Positions 38,435 to 49,387 of a stretch of 64,000 bases of DNA are shown here, one piece after another. Below the pieces are notes generated by a model, which did no database searches, was not told the DNA's origin, and saw only the letters and a program-made list of their open reading frames with translations. The stretch is from Mycobacterium marinum (GTDB lineage Bacteria > Actinomycetota > Actinomycetes > Mycobacteriales > Mycobacteriaceae). Each line of letters opens with the position of its first letter. The first letter of the stretch is position 1. Location of the stretch: the NCBI RefSeq assembly GCF_003391395.1, contig NZ_CP024190.1, positions 682,001 to 746,000 of the forward strand, written 5' to 3'. A program made the position numbers and the translations under genes.

Positions 38435-39289
38435 ATGGTCCCGCTTTGGTTCACGCTCTCCGCACTGTGCTTCGTCAGTGCGGTGGTGCTGTTATACGTC
38501 GACATCGATCGACGCCGCGGGCGCAGCAGACGTCGCAAGTCTTGGGCGCGGTCGCACGGATTTGACTACGAGCGCGAGTCGACCGACATCCTGCAGCGCT
38601 GGACGCGCGGCGTGATGTCCACGGTCGGCGAAGTCCCGGCCAAGAACGTGGTGCTTGGTCAGATTCGGGGCGAGGCCGTGTACATCTTCGATCTCGAGGA
38701 AGTCGCCACGGTGATCGCGCTGCACCGCAAGGTGGGCACCAACGTCGTGGTTGACCTGCGGCTCAAGGGCCTGAAGGAGCCGCGCGAGAGCGACATCTGG
38801 CTGCTCGGCGCGATCGGGCCGCGGATGGTGTATTCCACCAATCTCGATGCCGCCCGGCGGGCCTGCGACCGGCGCATGGTGACCTTCGCGCACACCGCTC
38901 CGGACTGTGCCGAAATCATGTGGAACGAGCAGAACTGGACGCTGGTCAGCATGCCGATCGCCAGCTCGCGCGCGCAGTGGGACGAGGGCCTGCGCACCGT
39001 GCGCCAGTTCAACGACCTGTTGCGGGTATTGCCGCCGCTGCCGCAGGAGAGCCCTCAGGAGGCCGAGGAATCCGAGCCGGCCCAAAGTGGGAACCGCTCG
39101 TTGACTCCGTCCCGTCGCCCCGAGCTGCCGCCGCGGCGCGCTCAGGTCGATCCCGCGGCCGGCTTGTTGCCCGACGCGTCGCGCCGCGCCCCCGAGCCGA
39201 TGCGTCGCGAGGAGGGCCGTTCCGAGGGCTCCCGGCGGCCACCGCTGGGGGGCCGTAACGGCCAGCAGGCCACGAAGTACCAGCGCTAA
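38435..39289 (+). CDS. ttfA: Trehalose monomycolate transport factor TtfA (Rv0383c-like)
   Basis: The 284-aa protein has one N-terminal membrane helix (residues 3-22, LWFTLSALCFVSAVVLLYV), an arginine-rich stop-transfer (RRRGRSRRRK), a cytoplasmic folded domain (about 35-190) and a disordered Pro/Arg-rich tail. This arrangement and the position next to pyrE and clpB match Rv0383c. Its M. smegmatis orthologue was shown to associate with MmpL3 and to be needed for trehalose monomycolate transport to the outer membrane; I take the function from that work. The start is set by the leaderless -10 seven bases upstream. Confidence 0.88.
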   Translation: MVPLWFTLSALCFVSAVVLLYVDIDRRRGRSRRRKSWARSHGFDYERESTDILQRWTRGVMSTVGEVPAKNVVLGQIRGEAVYIFDLEEVATVIALHRKVGTNVVVDLRLKGLKEPRESDIWLLGAIGPRMVYSTNLDAARRACDRRMVTFAHTAPDCAEIMWNEQNWTLVSMPIASSRAQWDEGLRTVRQFNDLLRVLPPLPQESPQEAEESEPAQSGNRSLTPSRRPELPPRRAQVDPAAGLLPDASRRAPEPMRREEGRSEGSRRPPLGGRNGQQATKYQR

Positions 39290-39320
39290 TAGCGCGCCGG
39301 GGACGCCAGCACCCGGTCAG

Positions 39321-39326
39321 TAGACT
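39321..39326 (+). promoter_or_regulatory. Putative leaderless -10 (TAGACT) of the SDR gene
   Basis: TAGACT, a 7-nt gap, then the ATG at 39334. Same geometry as ttfA. Only 44 bp separate ttfA and this gene, so it may add an internal promoter. Confidence 0.5.
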
Positions 39327-39333
39327 GACGCTC

Positions 39334-40107
39334 ATGCCACGCCCCGTTGCGTTGATCACCGGGCCGACGTCCGGGATAGGCGCCGGCTATGCGCGCCGCT
39401 ACGCCCAAGACGGTTACGACCTGATACTGGTTGCCCGCGACGTCGACCGGTTGAAGCAATTAGCGGTCGAGCTCGAGGACGATGCCGGCAACGTGGAGAT
39501 ACTGCCTGCCGATCTCGCCGACGCGGCCGGTCGCGACAAAGTCGCCGAGCGGCTCTCCCGTGGAGTCCGGGTGTTGGTGAACAATGCCGGGTTCGCCACC
39601 TCCGGGGAGTTCTGGGAAACCGAGCCCGCCGCTTTACAGGCACAGCTCGATGTCAACGTGACCGCGGTGATGCAGCTGACCCGGGCGGCGCTGCCGCCCA
39701 TGCTGGCCGCCGGTGCGGGCACGGTGATCAACATCGCCAGCGTTGCCGGGCTGCTCTCCGGGCGGGGGTCTACCTATTCCGCGTCCAAGGCCTGGGTCAT
39801 CTCGTTCAGCGAAGGGCTCTCCACCGGGCTGGAGGGCACCGGCGTGGGCGTGCACGCCGTCTGCCCGGGCTATGTCCATACCGAATTTCACGCCCGGGCC
39901 GGTATCGACATGACCAAGTTGCCGTCGTTCATGTGGCTCGACGTTGACGATGTGATCCAGGAAAGCCTGGCCGACATCGCCGACGGCAAGGTGATCAGCA
40001 TTCCGGGTGTGCAGTACAAGGCGCTGGTCGGTGCCGGACGAATGATTCCCCGAGGCCTGCTACGGGCCGTGATGAAACGAGTAGGTGGTGGTCGTGGCCG
40101 TACGTGA
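39334..40107 (+). CDS. Short-chain dehydrogenase/reductase
   Basis: The 257-aa classical SDR has the NAD(P)-binding TGPTSGIG (residues 9-16), an NNAG motif (LVNNAGFAT), the catalytic Ser region INIASVAG and the YSASK catalytic pair (Y148, K152). An Arg pair (VARDVDR) after beta-2 hints at NADP preference. In Mtb the numbering places pyrE (Rv0382c) and Rv0383c side by side, so this gene is an addition here or was lost there. Its 3' end overlaps the start of pyrE by 14-23 bp, depending on the pyrE start. Substrate unknown. Confidence 0.9.
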   Translation: MPRPVALITGPTSGIGAGYARRYAQDGYDLILVARDVDRLKQLAVELEDDAGNVEILPADLADAAGRDKVAERLSRGVRVLVNNAGFATSGEFWETEPAALQAQLDVNVTAVMQLTRAALPPMLAAGAGTVINIASVAGLLSGRGSTYSASKAWVISFSEGLSTGLEGTGVGVHAVCPGYVHTEFHARAGIDMTKLPSFMWLDVDDVIQESLADIADGKVISIPGVQYKALVGAGRMIPRGLLRAVMKRVGGGRGRT

Positions 40108-40633
40108 GCGTGAAGAGCTTGCCGAGCTGGTGCGCCAGCTGGCGGTCGTGCACGGCCGTGTCACGCTGTCGTCGGGGAAGGAAGCCGACTACTACGTCGA
40201 CCTTCGCCGCGCGACGCTGCACCATCGGGCGGCGGCGCTGGTCGGCAGCCTGATGCGCGAACTGACCCAGGACTGGGACTATGCGGTCGTCGGGGGTCTG
40301 ACCCTGGGGGCCGATCCGGTGGCGACCGCAATGATGCACGCACCGGGCCGCCCGATCGACGCCTTCGTGGTCCGTAAGGCCGCGAAAGTGCATGGCATGC
40401 AACGACTTATCGAAGGGTCCGAGGTATCGGGCAAGCAAGTGCTGGTGGTCGAAGACACCAGCACCACCGGCAATTCGGCGCTGACGGCGGTGCATGCCGT
40501 TCAAGATGCCGGAGGCGAGGTCATCGGCGTGGCCACCGTGGTGGACCGGGCCACCGGCGCGGCCGAGGCGATCCAAGCCGAAGGACTGCCGTACCGCAGT
40601 GTGCTGGGCCTTGCCGATCTGGGGCTGGGCTAG
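40094..40633 (+). CDS. pyrE: Orotate phosphoribosyltransferase PyrE
   Basis: The 179-aa enzyme has the PRPP-binding motif VLVVEDTSTTGNSAL and the orotate site region GRVTLSSGKEADYYVDLRRAT, and forms OMP from orotate in pyrimidine synthesis. GTG codons at 40085, 40088 and 40094 could each start it; 40094 gives the usual 179-aa mycobacterial length. All overlap the SDR stop, indicating coupling. It matches Mtb Rv0382c. Confidence 0.96.
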   Translation: MAVREREELAELVRQLAVVHGRVTLSSGKEADYYVDLRRATLHHRAAALVGSLMRELTQDWDYAVVGGLTLGADPVATAMMHAPGRPIDAFVVRKAAKVHGMQRLIEGSEVSGKQVLVVEDTSTTGNSALTAVHAVQDAGGEVIGVATVVDRATGAAEAIQAEGLPYRSVLGLADLGLG

Positions 40634-40643
40634 GCCGCCTGCC

Positions 40644-41537
40644 GTGCGTTTCCTGATTGCGCTGGCCATCGCTTTGTCCTGCTTGGTGGCCTGCTCGCGA
40701 TCGGAGTCCGATCTGGTCTACGGCGCCCAGCGCGCGCGGTTCGGCCAGGCGCTGCCGGTGCTGGGCTGGAACATGCGGGTGTCAAATTTGCGCTGGTCGG
40801 GGGACTACGTACTGGTCAATGTCGACGCATCGCCGACCCAGCAGGACACACCCCACGCCAAACCCGAGGATGTTCGCTACGGCCTCTACGGAGCGCTATC
40901 GCACCCGATGGAGGTCAACGGCCTGGGCAGCTGTGACGACGCGATGACCAAGGTGCGCGACATTGGCTCGCCGCTCTCGGGGGCACAGGATCGGCTCCTT
41001 GGGACGGTGTGTCTGGGCCCGCTCACCGATCGCAGCGCGGTCCGCGGTGTCTACGCGTATTCACCTCATGACCGGATCGCCAAGACCGCGGCTGCCTATC
41101 CGGCTGCCTTTCCGGTGGGAATGCTGCCGACCAACCAAAACGACACCGGTCTTACGGTCAAGACCACCAGCCTGTCGGCATGGCGTGCGGACGGTACGCC
41201 GCTGACCAAGGCGCAGCTCGGTGACCCGGCGGCCTTCACCGGCAACGGGTTCATGCTGCTCGGCTTGCAGGTGGACGCCCTGGCGGCCCGCTATCGCGAC
41301 GACTCCGCTGCCCGCGGCGGTCCGATGATGTTGCTCACCTCGCCGACGCTGCCCGGCCGGGGGCTCAGCCCGTCCTGTGCGGTCTACGGTTCCTCGGTGC
41401 TGATCCTGCCGGACGCATCGATGGACGCCGTGCAGGTCAACGCGTCGCTGTGCACGCAAGGCGAAATCAACGACGCGCTGCTGTATGCCACGGTGGCGGT
41501 GGTGGGCACGCATGCCGCGGTGTGGACGTCGCGATGA
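40644..41537 (+). CDS. Putative lipoprotein of unknown function (Rv0381c-like)
   Basis: The open frame extends upstream into pyrE, but the GTG at 40644 gives a clean secretion signal: MRFLIALAIALSCLVACSRSE, with the lipobox LVAC and lipidated Cys17. The mature part of about 280 aa carries several cysteines (GSCDDAM, GTVCLGPL, LSPSCAVYG, ASLCTQG) that could form disulfides outside the membrane. No catalytic motif was recognised. It is in the same operon, 10 bp after pyrE, and its stop overlaps the methyltransferase start. It matches Rv0381c in position and about in length. Confidence 0.8.
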   Translation: MRFLIALAIALSCLVACSRSESDLVYGAQRARFGQALPVLGWNMRVSNLRWSGDYVLVNVDASPTQQDTPHAKPEDVRYGLYGALSHPMEVNGLGSCDDAMTKVRDIGSPLSGAQDRLLGTVCLGPLTDRSAVRGVYAYSPHDRIAKTAAAYPAAFPVGMLPTNQNDTGLTVKTTSLSAWRADGTPLTKAQLGDPAAFTGNGFMLLGLQVDALAARYRDDSAARGGPMMLLTSPTLPGRGLSPSCAVYGSSVLILPDASMDAVQVNASLCTQGEINDALLYATVAVVGTHAAVWTSR

Positions 41538-42178
41538 GCGAACCTGGGCCCACCGAGTGGGGGGCGTCGGCCGCCGGTGTCGGCCCGTGGCCGGGTGAGC
41601 ACCCGGACGACCCGAGATACGACCCGGACCTGCTGCGTGACGGCGATGCCCGCAATGTCGTCGATGCCTACCGGTATTGGACGCGCGAGGCGATCGTTGC
41701 CGACATCGACAAGCGGCGGCACCCGCTACACATCGCGATCGAGAACTTCGGCCACGATGCCAACATCGGCTCGGTGGTGCGTACCGCCAACGCGTTCGCG
41801 GTGGACACCGTGCACATCGTGGGGCGTCGGCGCTGGAACCGGCGCGGCGCCATGGTGACCGATCGCTACCAGCGGTTGCGCCACCATGACAGCACTGCCG
41901 AGTTGCTGGAGTTCGCCGTGGGGGCCGGGTTGACCGTGGTGGCGGTGGACAACGTGCCCGGAGCGGCGCGACTCGAAGAGACCACGCTGCCTCGGGATTG
42001 CCTGTTGGTGTTCGGTCAGGAAGGGCCCGGCATCACCGACGACACCCGGGTCGGGGCCGTGGTCACCGTGTCGATCGCCCAGTTTGGCTCAACACGCAGC
42101 ATCAACGCCGGAGTTGCGGCCGGGATCGCGATGCACGCCTGGATCCGCCAGCACGGAGACCTCTCACACGCCTGGTGA
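41534..42178 (+). CDS. SpoU/TrmH-family RNA 2'-O-methyltransferase (Rv0380c-like)
   Basis: The 214-aa protein has the three SpoU motifs: motif 1 NIGSVVRTANAF, motif 2 LLVFGQEGPGI, and motif 3 VSIAQFGSTRSINAGVAAGIAM, which form the trefoil knot that binds S-adenosylmethionine. The ATG at 41534 overlaps the upstream stop (ATGA). A disordered N-terminus of about 40 residues precedes the domain. It probably methylates a ribose in rRNA or tRNA; the target base is not known from sequence. Confidence 0.9.
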   Translation: MSEPGPTEWGASAAGVGPWPGEHPDDPRYDPDLLRDGDARNVVDAYRYWTREAIVADIDKRRHPLHIAIENFGHDANIGSVVRTANAFAVDTVHIVGRRRWNRRGAMVTDRYQRLRHHDSTAELLEFAVGAGLTVVAVDNVPGAARLEETTLPRDCLLVFGQEGPGITDDTRVGAVVTVSIAQFGSTRSINAGVAAGIAMHAWIRQHGDLSHAW

Positions 42179-42286
42179 GCGACTCGACTCTGCGCTGACG
42201 GCTTCGAGTGTGCGCCGGCGGCGGGCATTTCGTGATTCCACCGCCCCCGGCGCACCCTCAAGGCCCAGGACGCGCATTCGGCGGGA

Positions 42287-42502
42287 TCAGCGCGGTTGCG
42301 AAGGCCTCATCTTGAACGAGATCTCGAGCTTGATGCGATAAGTGATCTTCCCGCTGGAATCCACCGCCATGTCCTGCTCGATGACCCGGGCTACGCGGAT
42401 GTCATCGACGCTTTCCCGCGCTCGCTGCACCGCTTCGGCCGCGGCCTGCTCCCATGACGTGGGGCTGGTCCCGATGATGTCGATCACCTTGTACACGCTC
42501 AT
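42287..42502 (-). CDS. secE2: Dodecin, flavin-binding small protein (historically SecE2)
   Basis: The 71-aa protein starts MSVYKVIDIIGTSPTSWEQAA and continues with a single helix and two strands, the dodecin fold (VARVIEQDMAVDSSGKITYRI). The Trp17 that stacks on flavin in dodecins is present. The length and sequence type match Mtb Rv0379, annotated SecE2 but structurally a dodecin; it has no SecE membrane helix. It sits 17 bp after the LysR gene on the same strand, probably one transcript. Dodecins buffer free flavin and might protect cofactor pools for the flavoprotein CO dehydrogenase next door; that link is my inference. Confidence 0.93.
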   Translation of the reverse strand: MSVYKVIDIIGTSPTSWEQAAAEAVQRARESVDDIRVARVIEQDMAVDSSGKITYRIKLEISFKMRPSQPR

Positions 42503-42519
42503 GGGGGTAAAGCGTATAG

Positions 42520-43485
42520 CTAACTCCACAGCGTGACGTGCACCTTCGGCCGGAACCGCGTCACACCGACCCCGCTGCCCCGGATCATGGCTTGAATGCA
42601 CCTCGGCGTGGTGATGAAGCGGACCAGCTCAGACACCGCGGGTTGACGTGCGGCCGGCGGCAGGGTCGCCACGCACCACTCACCCGCCTTGTCCAGCCCC
42701 GGACTCGTCACGTGCACCAGCCGCCCCGCGGCAAGGTCCTTGGCGACCGCAAATCCGATGGTCAGCGTCGCGCCACCAACGCGCATCACCTCTTCCAGCG
42801 CGGCGGCGTCGCTCTGGAAGATGCGCTGCTGTGACTCCGGAATCGCCAAGTCGCGCAACATGGTTGCGATCTCACCGGCCACGCTTCCCGCCGGTGGGCC
42901 AAGCATCCACTGTTGCTGGCGCAGCAGGGAGGGCGTTGGAATCCCCACGGCCAGTGGGCTGTTGGGTGCCACGACGGTGATGATCTGGTACTTCAGGAAG
43001 GGCCGCACGAACAACGATGCGTCCGAACCGATCGAACTCTCGCTGGCCGGGCCGATCGCGATGTCCACCGCCCGCGAGCAGATCAGATCGCGGAATTGGC
43101 TGGTGGGATGCACGCTCAACTCGACGGAGAGGTCGTCGGCTCGCGACGAGAACAGCTCGATCAGCCCCGGCGCCGCGTGCTCGGCGAAAGTGCTGGACGC
43201 CGCGATGCGCAACAACCGGCGGCCATGAGCCGCCTCGGTGACCTCGATCGCTGTTTGCTGCTGCAGCCCCAGGATCTCCACCGCGCGACTGGCCAGCCGC
43301 AGGCCGCCAGGAGTGAACGCCAGCCCCGCGCCGGTCCTGGTGAACAGCGGGTCGTCGAGTTCTTTGCGCAATGCCGCGACGTGCATCGAGACGCCGGCAT
43401 CCGAGAGGCCGAGTTCGGTGGCGGCAGCCCGCACCGAGCCCAAGCGCACCACCGCCGAATAGGCCCGAAGTTGAGCCGGGGTCAC
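42520..43485 (-). CDS. LysR-family transcriptional regulator of the cox cluster (Rv0377-like)
   Basis: The 321-aa protein has an N-terminal LysR helix-turn-helix (VTPAQLRAYSAVVRLGSVRA, SDAGVSMHVAALRKEL) and a periplasmic-binding-protein-like effector domain. The upstream extension of the frame overlaps the opposite XdhC gene and is not used; GTG at 43485 gives 321 aa, the length of Rv0377. Only 24 bp separate it from the divergent XdhC gene, the classical arrangement for a LysR regulator controlling its divergent neighbour. The effector is unknown; CO or a metabolite of the cluster is possible. Confidence 0.93.
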   Translation of the reverse strand: MTPAQLRAYSAVVRLGSVRAAATELGLSDAGVSMHVAALRKELDDPLFTRTGAGLAFTPGGLRLASRAVEILGLQQQTAIEVTEAAHGRRLLRIAASSTFAEHAAPGLIELFSSRADDLSVELSVHPTSQFRDLICSRAVDIAIGPASESSIGSDASLFVRPFLKYQIITVVAPNSPLAVGIPTPSLLRQQQWMLGPPAGSVAGEIATMLRDLAIPESQQRIFQSDAAALEEVMRVGGATLTIGFAVAKDLAAGRLVHVTSPGLDKAGEWCVATLPPAARQPAVSELVRFITTPRCIQAMIRGSGVGVTRFRPKVHVTLWS

Positions 43486-43509
43486 GAGTTTGAGCTTACT
43501 TTGGGATGT

Positions 43510-44673
43510 GTGCGGGATGTGCTTACCGACCTGATAACGATCTGGCGCGCGGGTGACACGGCCGGCCTGGCCACGGTGGTTCGCACATTGCGCTCGGCGC
43601 CCCGGCCTCCGGGCGCGTCGATGGTGGTGGCGCCGGATGGTTCGGTGAGCGGCTCGGTGTCGGGTGGCTGTGTGGAGGGCGCGGTATACGAGAGCGCCGG
43701 CGAGGTGACGCGCACCGGCGTACCGAGGCTGGAGCGCTACGGTGTCAGCGACGACGACGCGTTCGCGGTGGGCCTGACGTGCGGCGGCATCATCGACATC
43801 TTCATCGAAGCCGTCTCGCCGGCGACGTTTCCCGAGCTGGTCGCGGTGGCCGAGGATATCGCGGCCCATGTGCCGGTCGCTGTCGCCACCGTCATCGCGC
43901 ACCCGGACCCGCAGTGGGTAGGCCGCCGGCTGGTGGTCCGGACCGACCCCAGCAGGCCGACGGCGGGATCGCTGGGTTCGGTGCGTGCCGACGCTGCGGT
44001 CACCGATGATGCGCGGGGTCTGCTCGCCCTGGGGCGTAGCGAAATCCTCAAGTACGGGCCCGATGGGCAGCGGCGCGGCGAAGGGATGGAGATCTTCGTA
44101 TCCAGCTTCGCGCCGCGCCCGCGGATGCTGGTGTTCGGTGCCATCGACTTCGCCGCGGCGCTGGCCCGGCAGGGTTCGTTTCTTGGCTACCGGGTTACCG
44201 TCTGCGACGCCCGCGCGGTATTCGCGACGCGGGCGCGCTTCCCGACGGCCGACGAGGTTGTCGTCGAATGGCCCAGCCGGTATCTCACCGCCGAGGTGCA
44301 GGCGGGTGCCATCGACGAACGCACGGTGATCTGCGTGCTCACCCATGATCCGAAGTTCGATGTCCCGGTGCTCGAGGTAGCGCTGCGCCTGCCCCGGATC
44401 GGCTACATCGGGGCGATGGGATCACGCCAAACCCATGACGATCGGATGAGCCGGCTGCGCGCGGCGGGGCTGACCGACGCCGAGCTGAGCCAGTTGTCCA
44501 GCCCGATCGGCCTGGATCTGGGAGCCCGCACCCCAGAGGAGACCGCGGTCTCGATCGCGGCCGACATCATCGCCCGGCGTTGGGGCGGCGGTGGCCGCCC
44601 GTTGGCCGAGACATCGGGGCGCATCCACCGAGATCTGCAGGTCGCAGACGATTTCGAAGCAAGTGCGGGCTAA
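43510..44673 (+). CDS. XdhC/CoxI-family molybdenum-enzyme maturation factor (Rv0376c-like)
   Basis: The 387-aa protein has the XdhC N-terminal segment (VSGSVSGGCVEGAVYESA, where the Cys is conserved) and the C-terminal Rossmann domain (MLVFGAIDFAAALARQGSFLGYRV, RIGYIGAMGSRQTHDDR). XdhC proteins bind the molybdenum cofactor and help insert its sulfido ligand before transfer to the apo-enzyme. The start is the GTG at 43510; GTG at 43519 is an alternative. It is the first gene of the cox operon, divergent from the LysR regulator, and a second XdhC-like gene lies downstream at 48.5 kb. Confidence 0.9.
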   Translation: MRDVLTDLITIWRAGDTAGLATVVRTLRSAPRPPGASMVVAPDGSVSGSVSGGCVEGAVYESAGEVTRTGVPRLERYGVSDDDAFAVGLTCGGIIDIFIEAVSPATFPELVAVAEDIAAHVPVAVATVIAHPDPQWVGRRLVVRTDPSRPTAGSLGSVRADAAVTDDARGLLALGRSEILKYGPDGQRRGEGMEIFVSSFAPRPRMLVFGAIDFAAALARQGSFLGYRVTVCDARAVFATRARFPTADEVVVEWPSRYLTAEVQAGAIDERTVICVLTHDPKFDVPVLEVALRLPRIGYIGAMGSRQTHDDRMSRLRAAGLTDAELSQLSSPIGLDLGARTPEETAVSIAADIIARRWGGGGRPLAETSGRIHRDLQVADDFEASAG

Positions 44674-44733
44674 GTTCAACGATTACTTAATTCGATGTTG
44701 ACGGCCATTTCGGGCGGGGCCGACACTTTCGAC

Positions 44734-45624
44734 ATGCAAGTACCTGGGCCCTTCGAATACGAGCGTGCGACCAGCGTCGATCACGCCATCGGACTATTGG
44801 ACCGGTTGGGGGAGGGGGCGCGCCTTGTCGCCGGCGGCCACAGCCTGCTGCCGATGATGAAGCTGCGGATCGCAAACCCCGAGTACCTGGTCGATATCAA
44901 TGACCTGGCGCCCGAGCTGGGGTACGTGATCACCGATCCGACGCTGGTGCGCATCGGGGCGATGGCCCGTCATCGCGAGATCCTCGAGTCCGAGGCGCTG
45001 GCGGCGGTGTGCCCGATCTTCCGCGACGCCGAGCGGGTGATCGCCGACCCGGTGGTGCGCAATCGGGGCACCCTGGGGGGTTCGCTGTGTCAGGCCGACC
45101 CGGCCGAGGACCTGTCGACGGTCTGCACCGTGCTGGACGCGGTGTGCCTGGCCCGCGGGTCCTCGGGGGAGCGTGAGATCGCCATCGACGAATTCCAGGC
45201 CGGGCCCTACGAGACCACCCTGGCCCCGAGCGAGATGCTGGTCGAGGTTCGCATCCCGGTCCGGCACAACACGTCCAGCGCCTACGCGAAGGTGGAGCGG
45301 CGGGTCGGTGATTGGGCGGTGACGGCGGCCGGGGCGGCCGTCACGCTGGACAACGACACCATTACCGCCGCCCGGGTGGGATTGACCGCGGTCAATCCGG
45401 ACCCGGCCGCGCTGGCCGAACTCGCGGCGGCGCTGGTTGGTCGGCCGGCCAATGAAGACACGTTCGCCGAAGCGGGCCGCCGTGCCGGGCAGGCGTGCGA
45501 GCCGGTCACCGACATCCGTGGCACCGCCGATTACAAGCGGCATCTGGCCGCGGAACTGACCATACGAACCCTGCGTAGCGCCGTCGGGCGAGTGCGCAAC
45601 CAGCCGGCACCGGAAGGGAACTAA
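44734..45624 (+). CDS. coxM: CO dehydrogenase medium subunit CoxM (FAD)
   Basis: The 296-aa subunit starts MQVPGPFEYERATSVDHAI; a longer ATG at 44695 would add 13 residues, but the family alignment and lack of a ribosome binding site argue against it. The FAD-binding sequences LVAGGHSLLPMMKLR and RNRGTLGGSLCQADPAED are present. FAD accepts electrons from the CoxS clusters and passes them to the quinone pool. It is followed by coxS with stop and start overlapping (TAATG). It corresponds to Rv0375c. Confidence 0.94.
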   Translation: MQVPGPFEYERATSVDHAIGLLDRLGEGARLVAGGHSLLPMMKLRIANPEYLVDINDLAPELGYVITDPTLVRIGAMARHREILESEALAAVCPIFRDAERVIADPVVRNRGTLGGSLCQADPAEDLSTVCTVLDAVCLARGSSGEREIAIDEFQAGPYETTLAPSEMLVEVRIPVRHNTSSAYAKVERRVGDWAVTAAGAAVTLDNDTITAARVGLTAVNPDPAALAELAAALVGRPANEDTFAEAGRRAGQACEPVTDIRGTADYKRHLAAELTIRTLRSAVGRVRNQPAPEGN

Positions 45625-46102
45625 TGATGCAGGTGAACATGACCGTCAACGGCGAACCGGTCAGCGCCGAAGTCGAACCCCGAATGCTTCTGGTCCACTT
45701 CCTGCGGGATCAGCTGCGGCTCACCGGAACCCACTGGGGCTGTGACACCAGCAATTGCGGGACCTGCGTGGTTGACGTCGACGGTGTGCCGGTGAAGTCC
45801 TGCACCATGCTGGCCGTCATGGCCTCCGGGCGCAGCATTCGCACCGTGGAAGGGCTAGCGGCGGCCGATGGCTCACTCGACCCGGTGCAGGAAGGGTTCA
45901 TGCGTTGCCACGGACTGCAGTGTGGTTTTTGCACGCCGGGAATGATGATCACCGCCCGCGCCCTGCTCGACCGCAATCCGGACCCCGATGAAGAGACCAT
46001 TCGCGAGGCGATCTCCGGGCAGATCTGCCGGTGCACCGGCTACACCACCATCGTGCGGTCCATCCAGTGGGCCGCCAAGAACGCCAAGGAGGTGGCTAGC
46101 TC

Positions 46103-46106
<4 letters not shown>
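45624..46106 (+). CDS. coxS: CO dehydrogenase small subunit CoxS ([2Fe-2S])
   Basis: The 160-aa protein holds both [2Fe-2S] cluster motifs. The plant-type ferredoxin-like set is GCDTSNCGTC plus the later VKSC. The second set is CGFCTPGM and ICRCTGY. It relays electrons from molybdenum to FAD. The start overlaps coxM and the stop overlaps coxL (GTGA), so all three subunits are coupled and likely made in 1:1:1 ratio. It corresponds to Rv0374c. Confidence 0.97.
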
Positions 46107-48493
<2,387 letters not shown>

Positions 48494-48502
48494 GGGTTGC
48501 AG

Positions 48503-49387
48503 ATGACCATTAGTGAGCGGGCAGCGCAGCTGCTGGCTGCGCGGACACCGTTTGTGCATGCCACGGTGGTCCGAGCCCAGCCGCCGACCTCGGCTTACCC
48601 CGGTGACGAGGCGATCCTGTTGGCCGATGGCACTATCGAGGGCTTCGTCGGCGGGCAGTGCGCGCAGAACTCCGTTCGCAAGGCGGCGTTGGGGGTGCTT
48701 CAGGCGGGCGAAAGTGTGCTGCTGCGCGTGCTTCCCGATGGGGACGTGCACTTCCCCGAAGCCCCCGGCGCATGCGTGGTGGTCAATCCGTGCCTGTCGG
48801 GCGGGTCGCTGGAGATCTTCTTGACCCCGCAGCTGCCGGCGCCGCTGGTCCGAATCTACGGTGCCACGCCGATCGCCGAGGCGTTGATCGAGGTCTGCGG
48901 CGTGCTGGGCTACGACGCCCGCCGCGACAGCGACCCGGTCGGCGCTGCCGCCTTGCCGACTGCCGTCGTGATCGCCAGCCATGGCGGTCCGGAAGCCGAA
49001 AACATCCTCGCGGCATTGGATAACGGCGTTGGTTACATCGGTCTGGTGGCCAGCAAGGTCCGTGGCGCCGCGGTCCTGGACTCGCTGGGCCTCTCGGCGA
49101 CCGAGCGGGCGCGCATCCGCACCCCGGTCGGACTGGCTATCGGTGCCAAGACGCCCGCCGAGATCGCGGTGGCCATCGCCGCCGAAATCATTGCGGCGGT
49201 GCGCGCCGGCGGCGGGGGCCGGCCCGCGCCGGTGGATGCGACTGCCGCCGAGGCGGTGGATCCGGTGTGCGGGATGACGGTCCTGATCGGGCCGGCTACC
49301 GAACACCTGCGGCTGGCGGGTGCCGACTACTGGTTCTGCTGCCCCGCATGCCGAACGGCGTTCAGCGACAGAAACGGCGGCGCGTGA
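48503..49387 (+). CDS. XdhC-family maturation factor fused to a C-terminal YHS domain
   Basis: The 294-aa protein starts at ATG 48503 with an AAGGG site. Residues 1-250 are XdhC-like: EGFVGGQCAQNSVRKAAL near the N-terminus and a Rossmann domain with VVIASHGGPEAENI and VGLAIGAKTPAEIAVAIAAEI. Residues about 252-292 form a YHS/TRASH-type metal-binding module: DPVCGMTV ... YWFCCPACRTAF. Mtb Rv0372c is about 251 aa, so it appears to lack this module. YHS modules bind metals or act in metal delivery; a role in copper or molybdenum insertion into CoxL is plausible. GTGA overlap with the next gene. Confidence 0.88.
   Translation: MTISERAAQLLAARTPFVHATVVRAQPPTSAYPGDEAILLADGTIEGFVGGQCAQNSVRKAALGVLQAGESVLLRVLPDGDVHFPEAPGACVVVNPCLSGGSLEIFLTPQLPAPLVRIYGATPIAEALIEVCGVLGYDARRDSDPVGAAALPTAVVIASHGGPEAENILAALDNGVGYIGLVASKVRGAAVLDSLGLSATERARIRTPVGLAIGAKTPAEIAVAIAAEIIAAVRAGGGGRPAPVDATAAEAVDPVCGMTVLIGPATEHLRLAGADYWFCCPACRTAFSDRNGGA

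Noticed and set aside
42503..42601. N-terminal extension of the dodecin gene
   Set aside because: It overlaps the end of the LysR gene and dodecins begin at the MSVYKVI sequence; the 71-aa form matches the family length.
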